Of a stretch of 64,000 bases of DNA, positions 20,961 to 30,857 are shown one piece after another. Made by a program: the position numbers and the translations under genes. The notes beneath the pieces were generated by a model that was not told the origin of the DNA, did not search any database, and saw only the letters and a list, made by a program, of their open reading frames with translations. Origin of the DNA: Notolepis coatsorum (lineage: Eukaryota; Chordata; Actinopteri; Aulopiformes; Paralepididae); the NCBI GenBank assembly GCA_963971535.1, contig OZ020589.1, positions 48,084,636 through 48,148,635 on the forward strand. Reading direction: 5' to 3'. The first letter of the stretch is position 1. Every line of letters starts with the position of its first letter.

Positions 20961-21869
20961 TCAAGCAACAGTCTCGGGTATCCCCGCGAGATATTCCTTC
21001 GCTTTAGCCAACGACCAAAAAGAACGCTGACCATCGACCTTCTCCAATACAGATAATTTCGCGGGAGCGAATAACGTGGGCCTCAGGCCTAGTTTCCATA
21101 GCTTAGTCAGGACCACCTTGTATTCGCCTCTCTGTGCTTGAACCTCCGGCGTAAAGTCTTCGAAAATGGCCACTTTGTGATCGCCAAGCCTCAGATTACC
21201 CCTTCTGGTACGAGCCGACCGCATGATGAGTTCTCTCTGCTGAAGCCTGTTCAGCTTGACTATGATGGGCCTCGGCTGTTTGTTCACGCCGGGAGAAAAC
21301 CTGCCCGCTCTGTAGGCCGACTCACAGACAGGAGGCGAAGGGAGGACGTCCGTCCCTAGTATTTTCTGCAGCAGTTCGGGCATGGTCTCAGAGAGACGGC
21401 CTTCACCGCTGGTCTCCGGTACTCCAACAATCCTGACGTTGTGGCGTCTATCCCGGGACTGCATCTCCTCCATTGCCGACTGTAGTTTGTTGACTTCAGC
21501 CTGCCTAGCCAGCAGGGCGGATTCGAGACCCGCCATCTTCTCGCACTGTAATGATACCTCCGTCGTTAGCATGGCTAGTTCGTTAGCATTAGCCGATGAG
21601 GCAGCGTGAATCGACTCCATCTTATCTGTCAGCGGGACCACCGCCAGCCGTATTTCTTCCGATATCTCACGACGGAGGTTGACACAAAAATCCGCCAACA
21701 CTTTCTTCTGTGCTTCAGCGACGCGTGCCTCAGAGTCTGCGTGTAGCTTGGTCATGACCAAGAGCACAGCTTCGCTTATTTCCCCGACACCGGACGACGA
21801 TGCGGCCAGGCCCGGTGGTGGTGGTTTGCTGGATGGGGCGCTCATGGCTCTGGTTTCCACCCCCGTCAT
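20961..21869 (-). CDS. L1-Tx1 ORF1 protein: RNA-binding chaperone-like, 302 aa
   Basis: Likely coats element RNA and forms trimers, as L1 ORF1 proteins do. Residues 1-30 are flexible and proline/serine-rich (MSAPSSKPPPPGLAASSSG). About 85-140 form a heptad-rich coiled coil (LESALLARQAEVNKLQSAM). About 141-235 resemble the RRM of Transposase_22 proteins (HNVRIVGVPETSGEG, RPIIVKLNRLQQRELIM). The C-terminal domain contains KVAIFEDFTPEVQAQR. The first ATG lies 173 bp from the element's 5' end. It is open throughout. Confidence 0.9.
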   Translation of the reverse strand: MTGVETRAMSAPSSKPPPPGLAASSSGVGEISEAVLLVMTKLHADSEARVAEAQKKVLADFCVNLRREISEEIRLAVVPLTDKMESIHAASSANANELAMLTTEVSLQCEKMAGLESALLARQAEVNKLQSAMEEMQSRDRRHNVRIVGVPETSGEGRLSETMPELLQKILGTDVLPSPPVCESAYRAGRFSPGVNKQPRPIIVKLNRLQQRELIMRSARTRRGNLRLGDHKVAIFEDFTPEVQAQRGEYKVVLTKLWKLGLRPTLFAPAKLSVLEKVDGQRSFWSLAKAKEYLAGIPETVA

Positions 21870-22042
21870 CGCAGAAAGTCAAAAAAAGTCGACGACAGTA
21901 TACTAAACACGACAACCTAGCAAACAGATAAAAAACAAATAAAAATAAAATAAAGACTAATGGGGAGAAACGTATATTCAGCACGGTAGAAGGGAGCTCA
22001 TGTGAAACACGTCTACTCCATGATCGCTCAGCTCCGCCCCCC

Positions 22043-22059
22043 TTATATTACTCTTATTT
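22043..22059. repeat. Target-site duplication, right copy (Tx1 copy 2)
   Basis: TTATATTACTCTTATTT, identical to 14519-14535 and next to the 5' end of the element. Confidence 0.95.
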
Positions 22060-22415
22060 ATTATTATAATTATTATTAATGTTCCCCTAACACCACTCCC
22101 GTCTCGCCACTGGAGCGTGCTAGAGATCCATAATTAATATCCCCTTGCACCACCCCCATTTCACCACTGGAGTGCGCTAGAGACCTATAATTAATACCTC
22201 CCTACATCACCAAACTACGCCACTAGATGGAAGCAGATAATCATTATCTGTGGATAGTGGAAACTCCCCATGCACTACCCCACTCTGCCACTACTCCTCC
22301 TCTGGATGGAATTTCCCCCTGCACCACCCCCCTACACCACTAGGGGCGACAGACTCATTCTCTGGATGGATGGAATTTTCCATGAACTACCCCCCCTACG
22401 CTACTAGGAACGACA
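22060..22415. repeat. Short diverged tandem repeats
   Basis: Units of roughly 60-70 bp share CCATAATTAATA and CGCCACT[GA]GA, for example near 22097-22210 and 22280-22410. A unit also precedes the Tx1 element near 14465-14515, showing that Tx1 copy 2 inserted into this array. No coding content. Confidence 0.6.
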
Positions 22416-22478
22416 GATGGGTTAATCGCAGAGACGAATCGCATCAGCGATCCTACAGACAATGCATGCGTGTGTGTT
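22416..22478 (+). mobile_element. V-SINE fragment, left part
   Basis: GATGGGTTAATCGCAGAGAC and the following ATCGCAT match the 3' half of the V-SINE at 58847-59303. The match stops where the L2 begins and resumes at about 24992. Confidence 0.65.
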
Positions 22479-24990
22479 CCATATGAGATCCAAGCAGGCA
22501 ACTCCTTGGATCTCATATTTTCCCGTAACTCCAGCATCATTAACACCACGGTAACTCCCCTACATGTATCTGACCATTCTTTCATATCCTTCTCACTAAC
22601 TCTCATGCTTAACCGAAAGGTCTTCACCCCAACTCAAACAGTCTCACTCAGACGCAACCTGCCCTCCCTATCCCCCTCCACCCTCTCCTCTGACATACTA
22701 TCCGCTCTACCTTTGAGTGACACCTTCTCTGCTCTCTCCACAGAGATGGCAACCTCCACCCTCCTTTCAGCCCTTGCAACCTCCTTCAACAAGCTCTGTC
22801 CCCTCGTTGAGAAACCTGCCCGCCGTTCCCCACCCAGTCCATGGCTGACTGATCCAGTGAGAGAACAAAGACAGGTCCTGAGAGCAGCTGAAAGGAAGTA
22901 TAGAAAGTCACGCCTCACTGCTGACATCGACACATATCACAACCTCTTGTTAACATTCTCCAAAACCATCACTAATGCCAAAGCTTCTTTCTTCCACCAT
23001 AGGATCGAGGCCTCTGCCAAGAATCTTCGCAAACTGCATGCTACCATGTCCTCCCTCCTCACTCCCCCCCCACCCCCCCTCCCTCATCTTTCTCTGCGAT
23101 CTTCTTTGAGGAAAAAGTGGAGAACATCCGCAGCTCCTTCTCCCAACCCCCACCCATTCCAAATGCTGAATCGAGAACCTCATCCTTCACTCTGTCATCT
23201 TTCTCTCCCATTACAGAAGCAGAGACCCTGACACTGGTAACGTCGAACCGTCCGACTACTTGCCAGCTGGACCAGCTACCCTCCCCACTCCTCCAGACCA
23301 TAGCACCAGACATCCTCCCATTCCTAACTGCAACCATCAACTCCTCACTCAACTCGGGGGTGGTCCCCACCTCCCTAAAACAAGCCAGTCACGCCGCTCA
23401 TAAAAAAACCAACCCTGAACCCTACCGTCATAGGCAACTACCGTCCTGTCTCTCTTCTCTCCTTCCTTTCTAAAACACTTGAACGTGCTGTATCCAACCA
23501 ACTTACTGCTTATCTCTTACAGAATGACCTCCTAGACCCTAATCAGTCAGGCTTCAGGACTGGTCACTCCACAGAGACGGCCCTCATTGCGGTCACAGAG
23601 GCACTTCACTTAGCAAAGGCGAAAGGCCTCTCCTCTGTCCTGATTCTCCTAGATCTATCTGCAGCCTTCGACACAGTCAACCACCAGATCCTCCTTGCGG
23701 CCCTTGCAGGAATGGGAGTGGCTGGCTCTGCGCTGACATGGCTGTCATCATACCTCAATGACCGCTCCTACCAAGTGTCATGGAGAGGGACCCTGTCGGC
23801 CACCCGCCCCCTGCAGACGGGTGTCCCCCAGGGCTCGGTTTTAGGACCCCTTCTCTTCTCCCTCTACACTAAATCACTGGGTAACATTATCACGTCTCAT
23901 GGCTTCTCCTACCATTGTTATGCCGACGATACTCAACTCTTCCTCTCCTTCCCTCCCTCAGATATCCACGTCTCTGAGCGGATCTCGGCCTGTCTGTCCG
24001 ACATCTCCGCCTGGATGACGTCCAACCACCTCAAACTGAACCTAAGCAAAACAGAATTGCTCCACCTGCCGGCCAAATCCTCCCCCATAACCGACCTTTC
24101 AATCACAGTCGAGAATGCAGCTGTGACTGCGTCCCCGACCGCCAAGAACCTTGGTGTTGTCCTCGACGACCAGTTGAACTTCTCTGCTCACATCGCAGCG
24201 ACGACCAGAACCTGCCGATTCCTCCTGAGCAACGTCAGAAGGATCCGCCCCTTCCTGACAAAAGAAGCCACCCAACTCCTCGTCCAATCAACAGTCATCT
24301 CCCGCCTCGACTACTGCAATGCACTGCTCGCTGGCCTCCCGGCCACTGCCACTAAGCCTCTTCAACTCATTCAGAACGCAGCGGCCCGCCTGATCTCAAA
24401 CCTACCGAAGTCGGCCCATGTCACCCCACTTCTTAGGGACCTGCACTGGCTCCCCATTGCTGCACGAATCCGCTTCAAGGCCCTCGACCTAGCATACCGT
24501 GCGGCAAAGGGAACCGCTCCCGCCTACCTCCGGTCAATGGTCTCTAACTACACACCCTCAAGACCCCTACGCTCTGCATCTTCTGGCCGCCTCAGACCTA
24601 CTCCTATCCAAGCTCCGGGAGGGTCATCAAAGAGAAGTCGCCTAATCTCAGTCCTTGCCCCACAATGGTGGAATGAACTACCCACCCCAGTTAGGACAGC
24701 CGAATCACGTCCAATCTTTCGCCGTCGACTAAAGACGCACTTCTTCAACCATTATCTGAATTTAAAAAAAAAAACTATAAAAAAAAAATCTAACCCTAAC
24801 TAACCGTACTGTCATGCACTTGTCCTAATAAACTAACCTACACTGTAGCACTCAACACTTTGATGAACATTGTTGCTCAGCTGATAGAGTTGTGCCCTTC
24901 CTGATGGCTTGTCGTACAGAACTTGTAAGTCGCTTTGGATAAAAGCGTCAGCTAAATGACTAAATGTAAATGTAAATGTAAATGTGTGTG
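22479..24990 (+). mobile_element. L2-clade LINE (copy 2), 5'-truncated
   Basis: Homology to L2 copy 1 begins at AGCAGGCAACTCCTTGG near 22492 and ends in the AAATGACTAAATGTAAATG tail. The first 14 bases are an inverted copy of downstream L2 sequence. Runs of GTGTGTGTT flank both sides and are probably the target duplication. It sits inside a V-SINE. Confidence 0.9.
22492..24803 (+). pseudogene. L2 ORF2 remnant (copy 2)
   Basis: Endonuclease C-terminus (VSDHSFISFSLTLMLNRKVF) through the RT core to FRRRLKTHFFNHYLN. The frame is lost near 23070, where a C-rich tract has shortened relative to copies 1 and 3, and again near 23390 (CAAGCCAGTCACGCC). From about 23712 to 24803 a 363-codon frame covers GVPQGSVLGPLLFSLYTKSL and the catalytic YHCYADDTQLF. 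It cannot encode a working protein. Confidence 0.88.
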
Positions 24991-24991
24991 T

Positions 24992-25064
24992 GTGTGTGTT
25001 GAGGATAATTGCCAATGCCAATTAAAGACCTCTGAGCAGGTCCTGCATTATTATTATTATTATT
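24992..25064 (+). mobile_element. V-SINE fragment, right part
   Basis: GACCTCTGAGCAGGTCCTGC followed by (ATT)n, the same 3' tail as the V-SINE at 59266-59303. Confidence 0.65.
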
Positions 25065-25138
25065 ATATAGATGGAAATGATAGCTTCTTGCTAAATCTGG
25101 TGCACCCATCCATTTGTTTAATGCAAATGATTGTCAGT

Positions 25139-25527
25139 TAGGGATGGGTACCTTTCACATTTGAACCGATACGGTACCGGTACCTGTGAATCGATACCGG
25201 TACCCAACGGTACCTTTTTTCTGTACTTTAGTCTCAAAGAAATGTATTTACCTACCTCAGTCGTGAAAAAAATAATCCAAACTTCAAATAACTACAATTT
25301 CGACCGTTTTCGGCTTACCATTTCTCCGACTGCTTTGTTGTTGAATCAAGTAAAATCCTAGGTAAGCATATATTGTGCGTGTGAACGTTGACATAAAAAG
25401 AAAAAAGCAAAAAAAAAGAAAAAAATTAAAAAAAAGTTCTTTGGTATCTCACTTGAATCGATACTCGGTAGTACCGACGTGTTTCGGTTCGGTACCTCAA
25501 AAGTACCGAATTCGGTACCCATCCCTA
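25139..25527. mobile_element. 389-bp hAT MITE with 8-bp TSD
   Basis: Perfect inverted ends TAGGGATGGGTACC / GGTACCCATCCCTA, flanked by the 8-bp duplication TTGTCAGT at 25131-25138 and 25528-25535. The ends are dense in GGTACC palindromes. An internal segment (25363-25394) is shared with the unrelated hAT element at 3727-4448. Confidence 0.95.
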
Positions 25528-25604
25528 TTGTCAGTACACACTGTCCTTTATAAATGAAATAAACTAAAGGTGCCTAAATTATGCTTTACTATATTTCAAC
25601 ACAA

Positions 25605-25605
<1 letters not shown>

Positions 25606-25650
<45 letters not shown>
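25606..25650. repeat. (GATT)n microsatellite
   Basis: About eleven ATTG/GATT repeats, followed by G-rich sequence and a G13 run near 25690. Confidence 0.9.
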
Positions 25651-25765
25651 GGTGGGGATTGGGTGGGTGGGGGGACTGTACATTGGAGGTGGGGGGGGGG
25701 GGGACACTGTACACTGTACATTGGAATACTGACAAAGCCATACTTGGTCATTTACTGTACAACTG

Positions 25766-26246
25766 GGTTAGGACATTTGTAGGGGCCAGTTTCGAATTGC
25801 AGTCTCCCGTAGGTGTTCTTTGAGAGTGTTTTTGAAAGTGGGTAGTGATTCACATTCTTTTACAGCTTTGGGTAGGGCGTTCCAGATTGATGTGGCATAA
25901 CTGCAAAACGTGTTTAGTCCCTTGTTTGAGCCGAATCTGGGTTTAACATGATTTGTGGAGCTCCCTCTGGTGTTGTGATCGTGGTATTCACTGACTTTTG
26001 GGAAGTATTTTGACATGTACATGGGTACCTTGGTCGTGTAGTGTATCTTGTAGACCAGGCCCATTGCAAGTTGCTGTACTCTGTCGTCTACTCTAAGCCA
26101 TCCTAGGTTGTCAAAGTGGGCAGGGGTGAGGTGGGTTCTAGGAGTCAGGTCAAGCAGTAGTCTGTTTTGAGATGTTTGTAATTTGGTTTTTAGTGCCTTT
26201 GAGGTGCTTTGGTACCATGAGGTGCAAGCATAGTCGTAGTACCCTT
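25766..26246 (-). pseudogene. LINE ORF2 C-terminal fragment (I/Nimb-like), downstream half
   Basis: On the minus strand it encodes YDYACTSWYQSTSKALKTKL, RTHLTPAHFDNLGWLRVDDR and ATSIWNALPKAVKECESLP, the post-RT region of a non-LTR retrotransposon common in fish. It continues the fragment at 28397-28660; the two halves were separated by the hAT insertion at 26247-28388. I believe the clade is I/Nimb-like, but this needs a search. Confidence 0.75.
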
Positions 26247-26574
26247 CAGTGTTGGGAAAGTTCACTTTCTACATGAACTAGTTCAGTTCACAGTTCACAA
26301 ATTTTAAAATGTACTAGTTCAGTTCATAGTTCAAAATTCAAAATTTTAACTAAAGTTCATGGTTTCAAAAAATACGTTGCTGCGAGCTATTATTTTTCAA
26401 ATGTATTGCCACAACCCATAATAGAACCACAGAATACTGGCATTTCCATAACGCTTTGCTGCCACCCATTCAGTCCACACTAGTAGCAGCTGCAGCTTTC
26501 ATCTCTACAGTATATTTTCAAAAACATGAGGAAAAACGTGCTGCTTGAATGGTCTTTATTAAGTATAATAATCT

Positions 26575-26736
26575 TTAAAAATATATTTTTTTGGCGTTTT
26601 ATCGCTTTATTTAATCTACTGGGCAGTCCAGTAGAGAGAGACAGAGGAGGAATGGGAGACAGAGTGGGGGGGAAGACATTCGGCAAATAACGACGGGTTC
26701 GGGAGTCGAACCCAGGTCGGCCGTTGGGGCGCCCCC
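26575..26736 (-). mobile_element. Short tRNA-derived SINE with 14-bp TSD
   Basis: On the minus strand it starts GGGGGCGCCCCAACGG and has a B box in GACCTGGGTTCGACTCCC. It ends with an A-rich tail after CGATAAAACGCC. A 14-bp duplication AAGTATAATAATCT lies at 26561-26574 and 26737-26750. It is unlike the A/B SINE family. Confidence 0.88.
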
Positions 26737-27080
26737 AAGTATAATAATCTAAATATACTTAAAGTACCAAAAGTGAAAGTAGTCATTGTGCAAACATTGA
26801 AACATGTGCCGACATAACTCTGTACTAACACAACACGAGGTAGGAACCAGGCTGAGGTAGGTTATACCTCAAAGTTCAATATTCAAAGTGCAAAACATTT
26901 ACTGACTTTAACTCAAACGCTTTTAAATGCTCATACACCGACGTCGTAGAGTCTGACTCTGAGCGAGTGCAGACTAGAGCCTTCTGAAAGCGCGAGTGCT
27001 GCTGCTCTACTACAAGACTCCCCGAAGCTCCGCCCAGAGCGGTTGCCAGATTGTGGTTTTCAGCATTATTTTAAAGCCTG

Positions 27081-28151
27081 TGTTACGGACGGTGTCCTTA
27101 TGTGTATATATATATATGGGGGTTATGTATGTTATCTGTTGTGTGTGTGGGTATATAGGCATGTTTTGGTTGTTCTGTTTTTGTCTCCCTCCTGTGTAAC
27201 ATATCCCATTCTCAGGTGTCTCCCAGTTGCAGCACCAGCAGCCAGCTGGTCAATCAGCAACTCACCCCAGTGCAACGGCAAGTGAAGCTGATTCTGCAAT
27301 CAACATCCACTCTCCGTTCATATACCCATTTTGTGTGCAGTGTTAGTTAGCTCTTTTGGCTCATTGTGGTGGTGGGTGTCTCTCTGTGTCTTTGGTGATA
27401 ATTCTGTATGTCATTAGGTATATAGAGCAGTGGCTCTTCAGAGGTAAAAGCTCTGGTTCTTAGGTATATAGAGCAGTGGCTCTTCAGAGGTAAAAGCTCT
27501 GGTCATTAGGTATATAGAGCAGTGGCTCTTCAGAGGTAAAAGCTCTGGTTCTTAGGTATATAGAGCAGTGGCTCTTCAGAGGTAAAAGCTCTGGTTCTTG
27601 GTAGAGATGTCCAGGTAGAGATGTCCAGGTAGAGATGTCCAGGTAGAGGTACATTTGGTAGAGCTGGTGAAAGCTCTGGTTCACTTCATTGTGTTTTGGT
27701 GTTCTTTAGTTTTCTGTACATTTCTGTATTAACCCTTTGTATATGTGTTTCCCTTGTGTCACCCAGCCTATGGTGATTGTTTTTCTTGTTTATTAATCTT
27801 TTGTTTCGCACACAGGGACATTGAGGACAGGAAGATACCCTGGGTCTACATTTTGCATCACGTAGGTGACCTACTGTTAAAGACACCAGCCTTAGAAGTG
27901 AGCACCACCACCTGTACTTTTGGGCGTCCGCGCCTGTAAGGGGGGGGGGGGGGGGGGGTGGGCTTTAATTTGCTTTTGATATTTCATTTGGTGCTTACTG
28001 GTAAGTCCTCCTTGCTCTCTGTGTTGCTGATTTGTGTTTTGTAAAATAAATATTATTATTTTGCAAATTGTCTTCTGAGTTTTGTGTCACTGCACCCTCA
28101 CCTACCCTGTCTGTGGCCTTGTGTTGCGTCTCCCTACGGGGGTGCGTAACA
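27081..28151 (+). mobile_element. Solo LTR (Ty3/Gypsy-like), 1,071 bp
   Basis: Begins TGTTACGGACGG and ends GGGTGCGTAACA. CCTG flanks it immediately on both sides (27077-27080, 28152-28155); CCTGT would give a 5-bp duplication if one T was lost. No internal retroelement genes remain, so it is a recombined solo LTR. Inside are a 46-bp minisatellite and a long G run (about 27937-27957). The orientation is tentative. Confidence 0.82.
27413..27600. repeat. 46-bp minisatellite within the solo LTR
   Basis: TATAGAGCAGTGGCTCTTCA starts at 27421, 27467, 27513 and 27559, exactly 46 bp apart. It is followed by about three copies of GTAGAGATGTCCAG. Each unit contains AGAGC/GCTCT inverted pairs. Confidence 0.92.
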
Positions 28152-28388
28152 CCTGTTTACGGTGTGTTTTAACTGGGTTTTCGGCTGAAATGCATATGAA
28201 ATCTGGCACACGTTTGAACGCCATTATAATATAGTGCTGAGAATGAACGCACTTTTGAACGCCGTTATACAGCGCTGAGAATGAACGCGTTCTCAATTAC
28301 GTTCATTTAGGGGGGAAAACATCCGTTCAGTTCACGTTCGCCCAAAATACAAACGATCGTTCATTGAATGCGTTCAGGTACATCACTG

Positions 28389-28680
28389 GTACCCTTGAAT
28401 GAGTGCTCCTGCCAGAGTCTTCAGGGTATTCTTGTTTACCAGAGAGGAGATCCGGTACAAGAATGTAGTTCGTTGGTTGACTTTTTTTATTACATTGGAT
28501 GCCATTTTGTCACAGGAAAGATTAGCCTCTAGGATGGAACCCAGGTAGGTAATTTCATCTTTCCTTGTAACAATATTGTCACCCACTGTAACTGAGAAGC
28601 CGTCGGTCTTGCTGAGTTTGTTATTTGAACCGAAGAGAATGGACTCTGTTTTGCCCATGTGTAATGATAGTTTGTTATCT
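28389..28680 (-). pseudogene. LINE ORF2 fragment (I/Nimb-like), upstream half
   Basis: On the minus strand it encodes MGKTESILFGSNNKL, EITYLGSILEANLSCDKMAS and KTLAGALIQ, the RT thumb region directly preceding the 25766-26246 piece. The first eight bases (28389-28396) are the hAT target duplication. Confidence 0.75.
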
Positions 28681-28683
28681 ATA

Positions 28684-28747
28684 ATAGATATAGCTAGGCT
28701 ACTGACATTGTCATTGTGATAATGTCAGTAGTAGCTAGCTGTATCTA
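28684..28747. repeat. Imperfect palindrome
   Basis: ATAGATATAGCTAGGCTACT followed by GACATTGTCA faces TGATAATGTCAGTAGTAGCT and AGCTGTATCT. Arms of about 30 bp with a tiny loop. It lies directly upstream of the LINE fragment and may be a very short fold-back insertion or the end of a MITE. Confidence 0.7.
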
Positions 28748-28749
28748 TT

Positions 28750-30480
28750 GTTTACACTTGAAATGTGTATTTTTATTTTGTGTGCATTTTTATTTTGTCA
28801 CAATATTATTTGAAAGATGTACAAGTGTACAATTGAACTGTATTTCTGAGTTGCAGCACTTAAAAACATTAAATGGACCGTTATCTTATTCAATTGTGGA
28901 CATTTATTCATTCCCACTTATTAAACACTATTTCTGATGGTAAAATGAGCATAAAAAGCAAAATACAGAATTCTGAAATATTAAAACGGAAAAAACATAA
29001 TTTGGGGAAAGAAATTATGGAATTTGGAAAATAATAAAACGGATTTCATATGGCTCTACATATAACCCACGTGCGGATCTCTCTACCTCCCACACACTCT
29101 TACACAACATAATCACTGTGTCTCGGTTACCAATGACTTATGACTCTTACACGACAAATTACTGTGTCTCGGTTACCAGCAATAGTCAACAACAAATGCT
29201 GGATTCCTTCTCCTCAGCCCAGTTTCTAAAACAAGACCCTCCAGGAAACGCTTCTCGTCTCTATCTCGGAATAACCATTTATTTACAACAACAACCGTAC
29301 AGTATTCTATCTTCCTCACTCACAGTCCCTCTTCCTGCTCTCTGTGTGGACCAGTAATGAACTAATATGGTTGAATTAAAAATAAACCCTTGCCCCCTTG
29401 TCGTGTGTCCCCCCCCCCCCCCTACACCATCTCACTCGCGGCCATTTGCGATGGCCGCCCATATGATCCTTGCATCATAATTCACAGGAAAACTGTCTTC
29501 ATCTTCTCCCCTTCTGCCTAATAAGACAACATCCTCACTGTGCAGTCTGGATCTTGTTTTACATTCTTTGGTCTGATAAGACAGCTACCCTCCCCAAAAC
29601 AAACCAGGCAGCAGTGCCTTTCTCCACTTTTCTGATAAACGACATACTGTCTGAACACACATGATCACAGCTGTATATGCACATTTTCTCATCTCACATG
29701 TTTACATCAAAGCTGGCCTATGTGTGTGGTTAATTCTTTATGAATGCATTATCTTTGTTTTGGCTTATAAAGACTACTAGGCCCGTGAGAGTTAACTCAC
29801 ATTTTTACTCTACGGCGCTGGTTGGCTGTGGTCTCTGACTGCTCGGTTGGCTCGCGTCCATGGCCGTCTCCCCCATGGCTCTTCTGCTCGGTTGGCTGTC
29901 TTTGGCATTGTTCACAACGCCGTCGTCAGCCCAATTGTCCTTAATTCTGAAAGGTCTTTGACTGCTATTGAATTCCTTAATTCTACCGTCTCTCCTGCTA
30001 TCAGTCCGATGGTGGTTGAGGCCTAGTGGTTAGCCAAAAACCTTCCCTGTTAGCCGAAGCTCGCTAGCTTCGACCCCTCCCTGTTAGCCGAAGCTCAAGC
30101 TTCGGCCCCTCCCACCACCCTCCAGCTATTGCTCTGTCTCTCTGTCAACGTCTATACGCGTCAGCTTCGTTTCCTAGTCTGAGTCAAACCGGAAGAGCTC
30201 CCATCTATAAGGTATAGTCCCTAGCAACGGCTGATAGTCCATAGCAACCACATCTCTACGTCTCCTGTCACCTCTGACCCACTCTTTCTCTATCTCTCCC
30301 CATAGCAACGGCCTAGCTGACTGTTGATATTAACACTGCGGCCAATGACCTTGGCTCTATCTCTAGCACCCTGCCTGCTGCTCTCCCACCGTCTAACTTG
30401 GAAACACACACACTGGCTGCCTGCTACTTTTAAGATCTATAGATCCATGTACACATTGAAAAACAAGTCGGATCTCACAA
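28750..30480. other. tom1 intron 4 sequence
   Basis: Non-coding by inspection. Includes a C12 tract near 29410 and two GTTAGCCGAAGCTC copies near 30049 and 30083. No exon 5 of tom1 and no transposon protein were recognised. Confidence 0.45.
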
Positions 30481-30481
30481 T

Positions 30482-30571
30482 ACATGGGTACCTGAGTGGT
30501 GTAGTGTATCTTGTAGACCAGGCCTATTGCAAGTTGCTGTACTCTGTCGTCTACTCTAAGCCATCCTAGGT
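30482..30571 (-). mobile_element. Small LINE fragment (same family as 25766-26246)
   Basis: GTGTATCTTGTAGACCAGGC and GCCATCCTAGGTTGTCAAAG match the plus-strand text at 26040-26113 nearly base for base. A dispersed piece of the same ORF2 C-terminal region. Confidence 0.8.
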
Positions 30572-30578
30572 TGTCAAA

Positions 30579-30847
30579 GGGCCCTGAGGTACCTAGGATG
30601 TGATACTAAATACATAAGGGCCCTGCTGTACCTAGGGTGTGATACTAAATACATAAGGGCCCTGCTGTAACTAGGGTGTGATACTAAATACATAAGGGCC
30701 CTGCTGTACCTAGGGTGTGATACTAAATACATAAGGGCCCTGAGGTACTTAGGGTGTGATACTAAATACATAAGGGCCCTGAGGTACTTAGGGTGTGATA
30801 CTAAATACATAAGGGCCCTGAGGTACTTAGGGTGTGATACTAAATAC
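30579..30847. repeat. 39-bp minisatellite next to the tom1 exon 4 donor
   Basis: About seven copies of a 39-bp unit (GGGCCCTGCTGTACCTAGGG then TGTGATACTAAATACATAA). The unit length is a multiple of three, so it stays open as a meaningless repetitive frame. The last copy ends about 10 bp from the 5' splice site of tom1 intron 4. Confidence 0.93.
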
Positions 30848-30857
30848 AGGTACACAC

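Larger units (their letters stand above)
14536..22042 (-). mobile_element. Full-length L1-Tx1 LINE (copy 2) with 17-bp TSD
   Basis: A 7.5-kb minus-strand element. It is flanked by a perfect 17-bp duplication TTATATTACTCTTATTT at 14519-14535 and 22043-22059. The 3' end on the left shows the T-rich complement of a poly(A) tail. The 5' end on the right reads GGCGGAGCTGAGCGATCATG. It holds an intact ORF1 (302 codons) and ORF2 (1,231 codons), a 173-bp 5' UTR, an about 660-bp 3' UTR and an unusually long 2.07-kb inter-ORF spacer with tandem repeats. All hallmarks of a recent, complete insertion are present. Confidence 0.95.
26247..28388. mobile_element. hAT element with 8-bp TSD, carrying a SINE and a solo LTR
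   Basis: Starts CAGTGTTGGGAAAGTTCACT; the other end reads CAGTGATGTACCTGAACGCA on the opposite strand. Both ends are rich in GTTCA motifs. A perfect 8-bp duplication GTACCCTT lies at 26239-26246 and 28389-28396. Without its two guests the element is about 0.9 kb and shows no transposase. Confidence 0.95.

Noticed and set aside
13351-30480. Exon 5 of tom1
   Set aside because: Searched by eye for SWADAF-like coding on the minus strand in the non-transposon parts and did not find it; it probably lies left of the window.
30574-30855. A 93-codon repetitive frame ([16 protein letters not shown] repeats)
   Set aside because: Product of the 39-bp minisatellite in tom1 intron 4.
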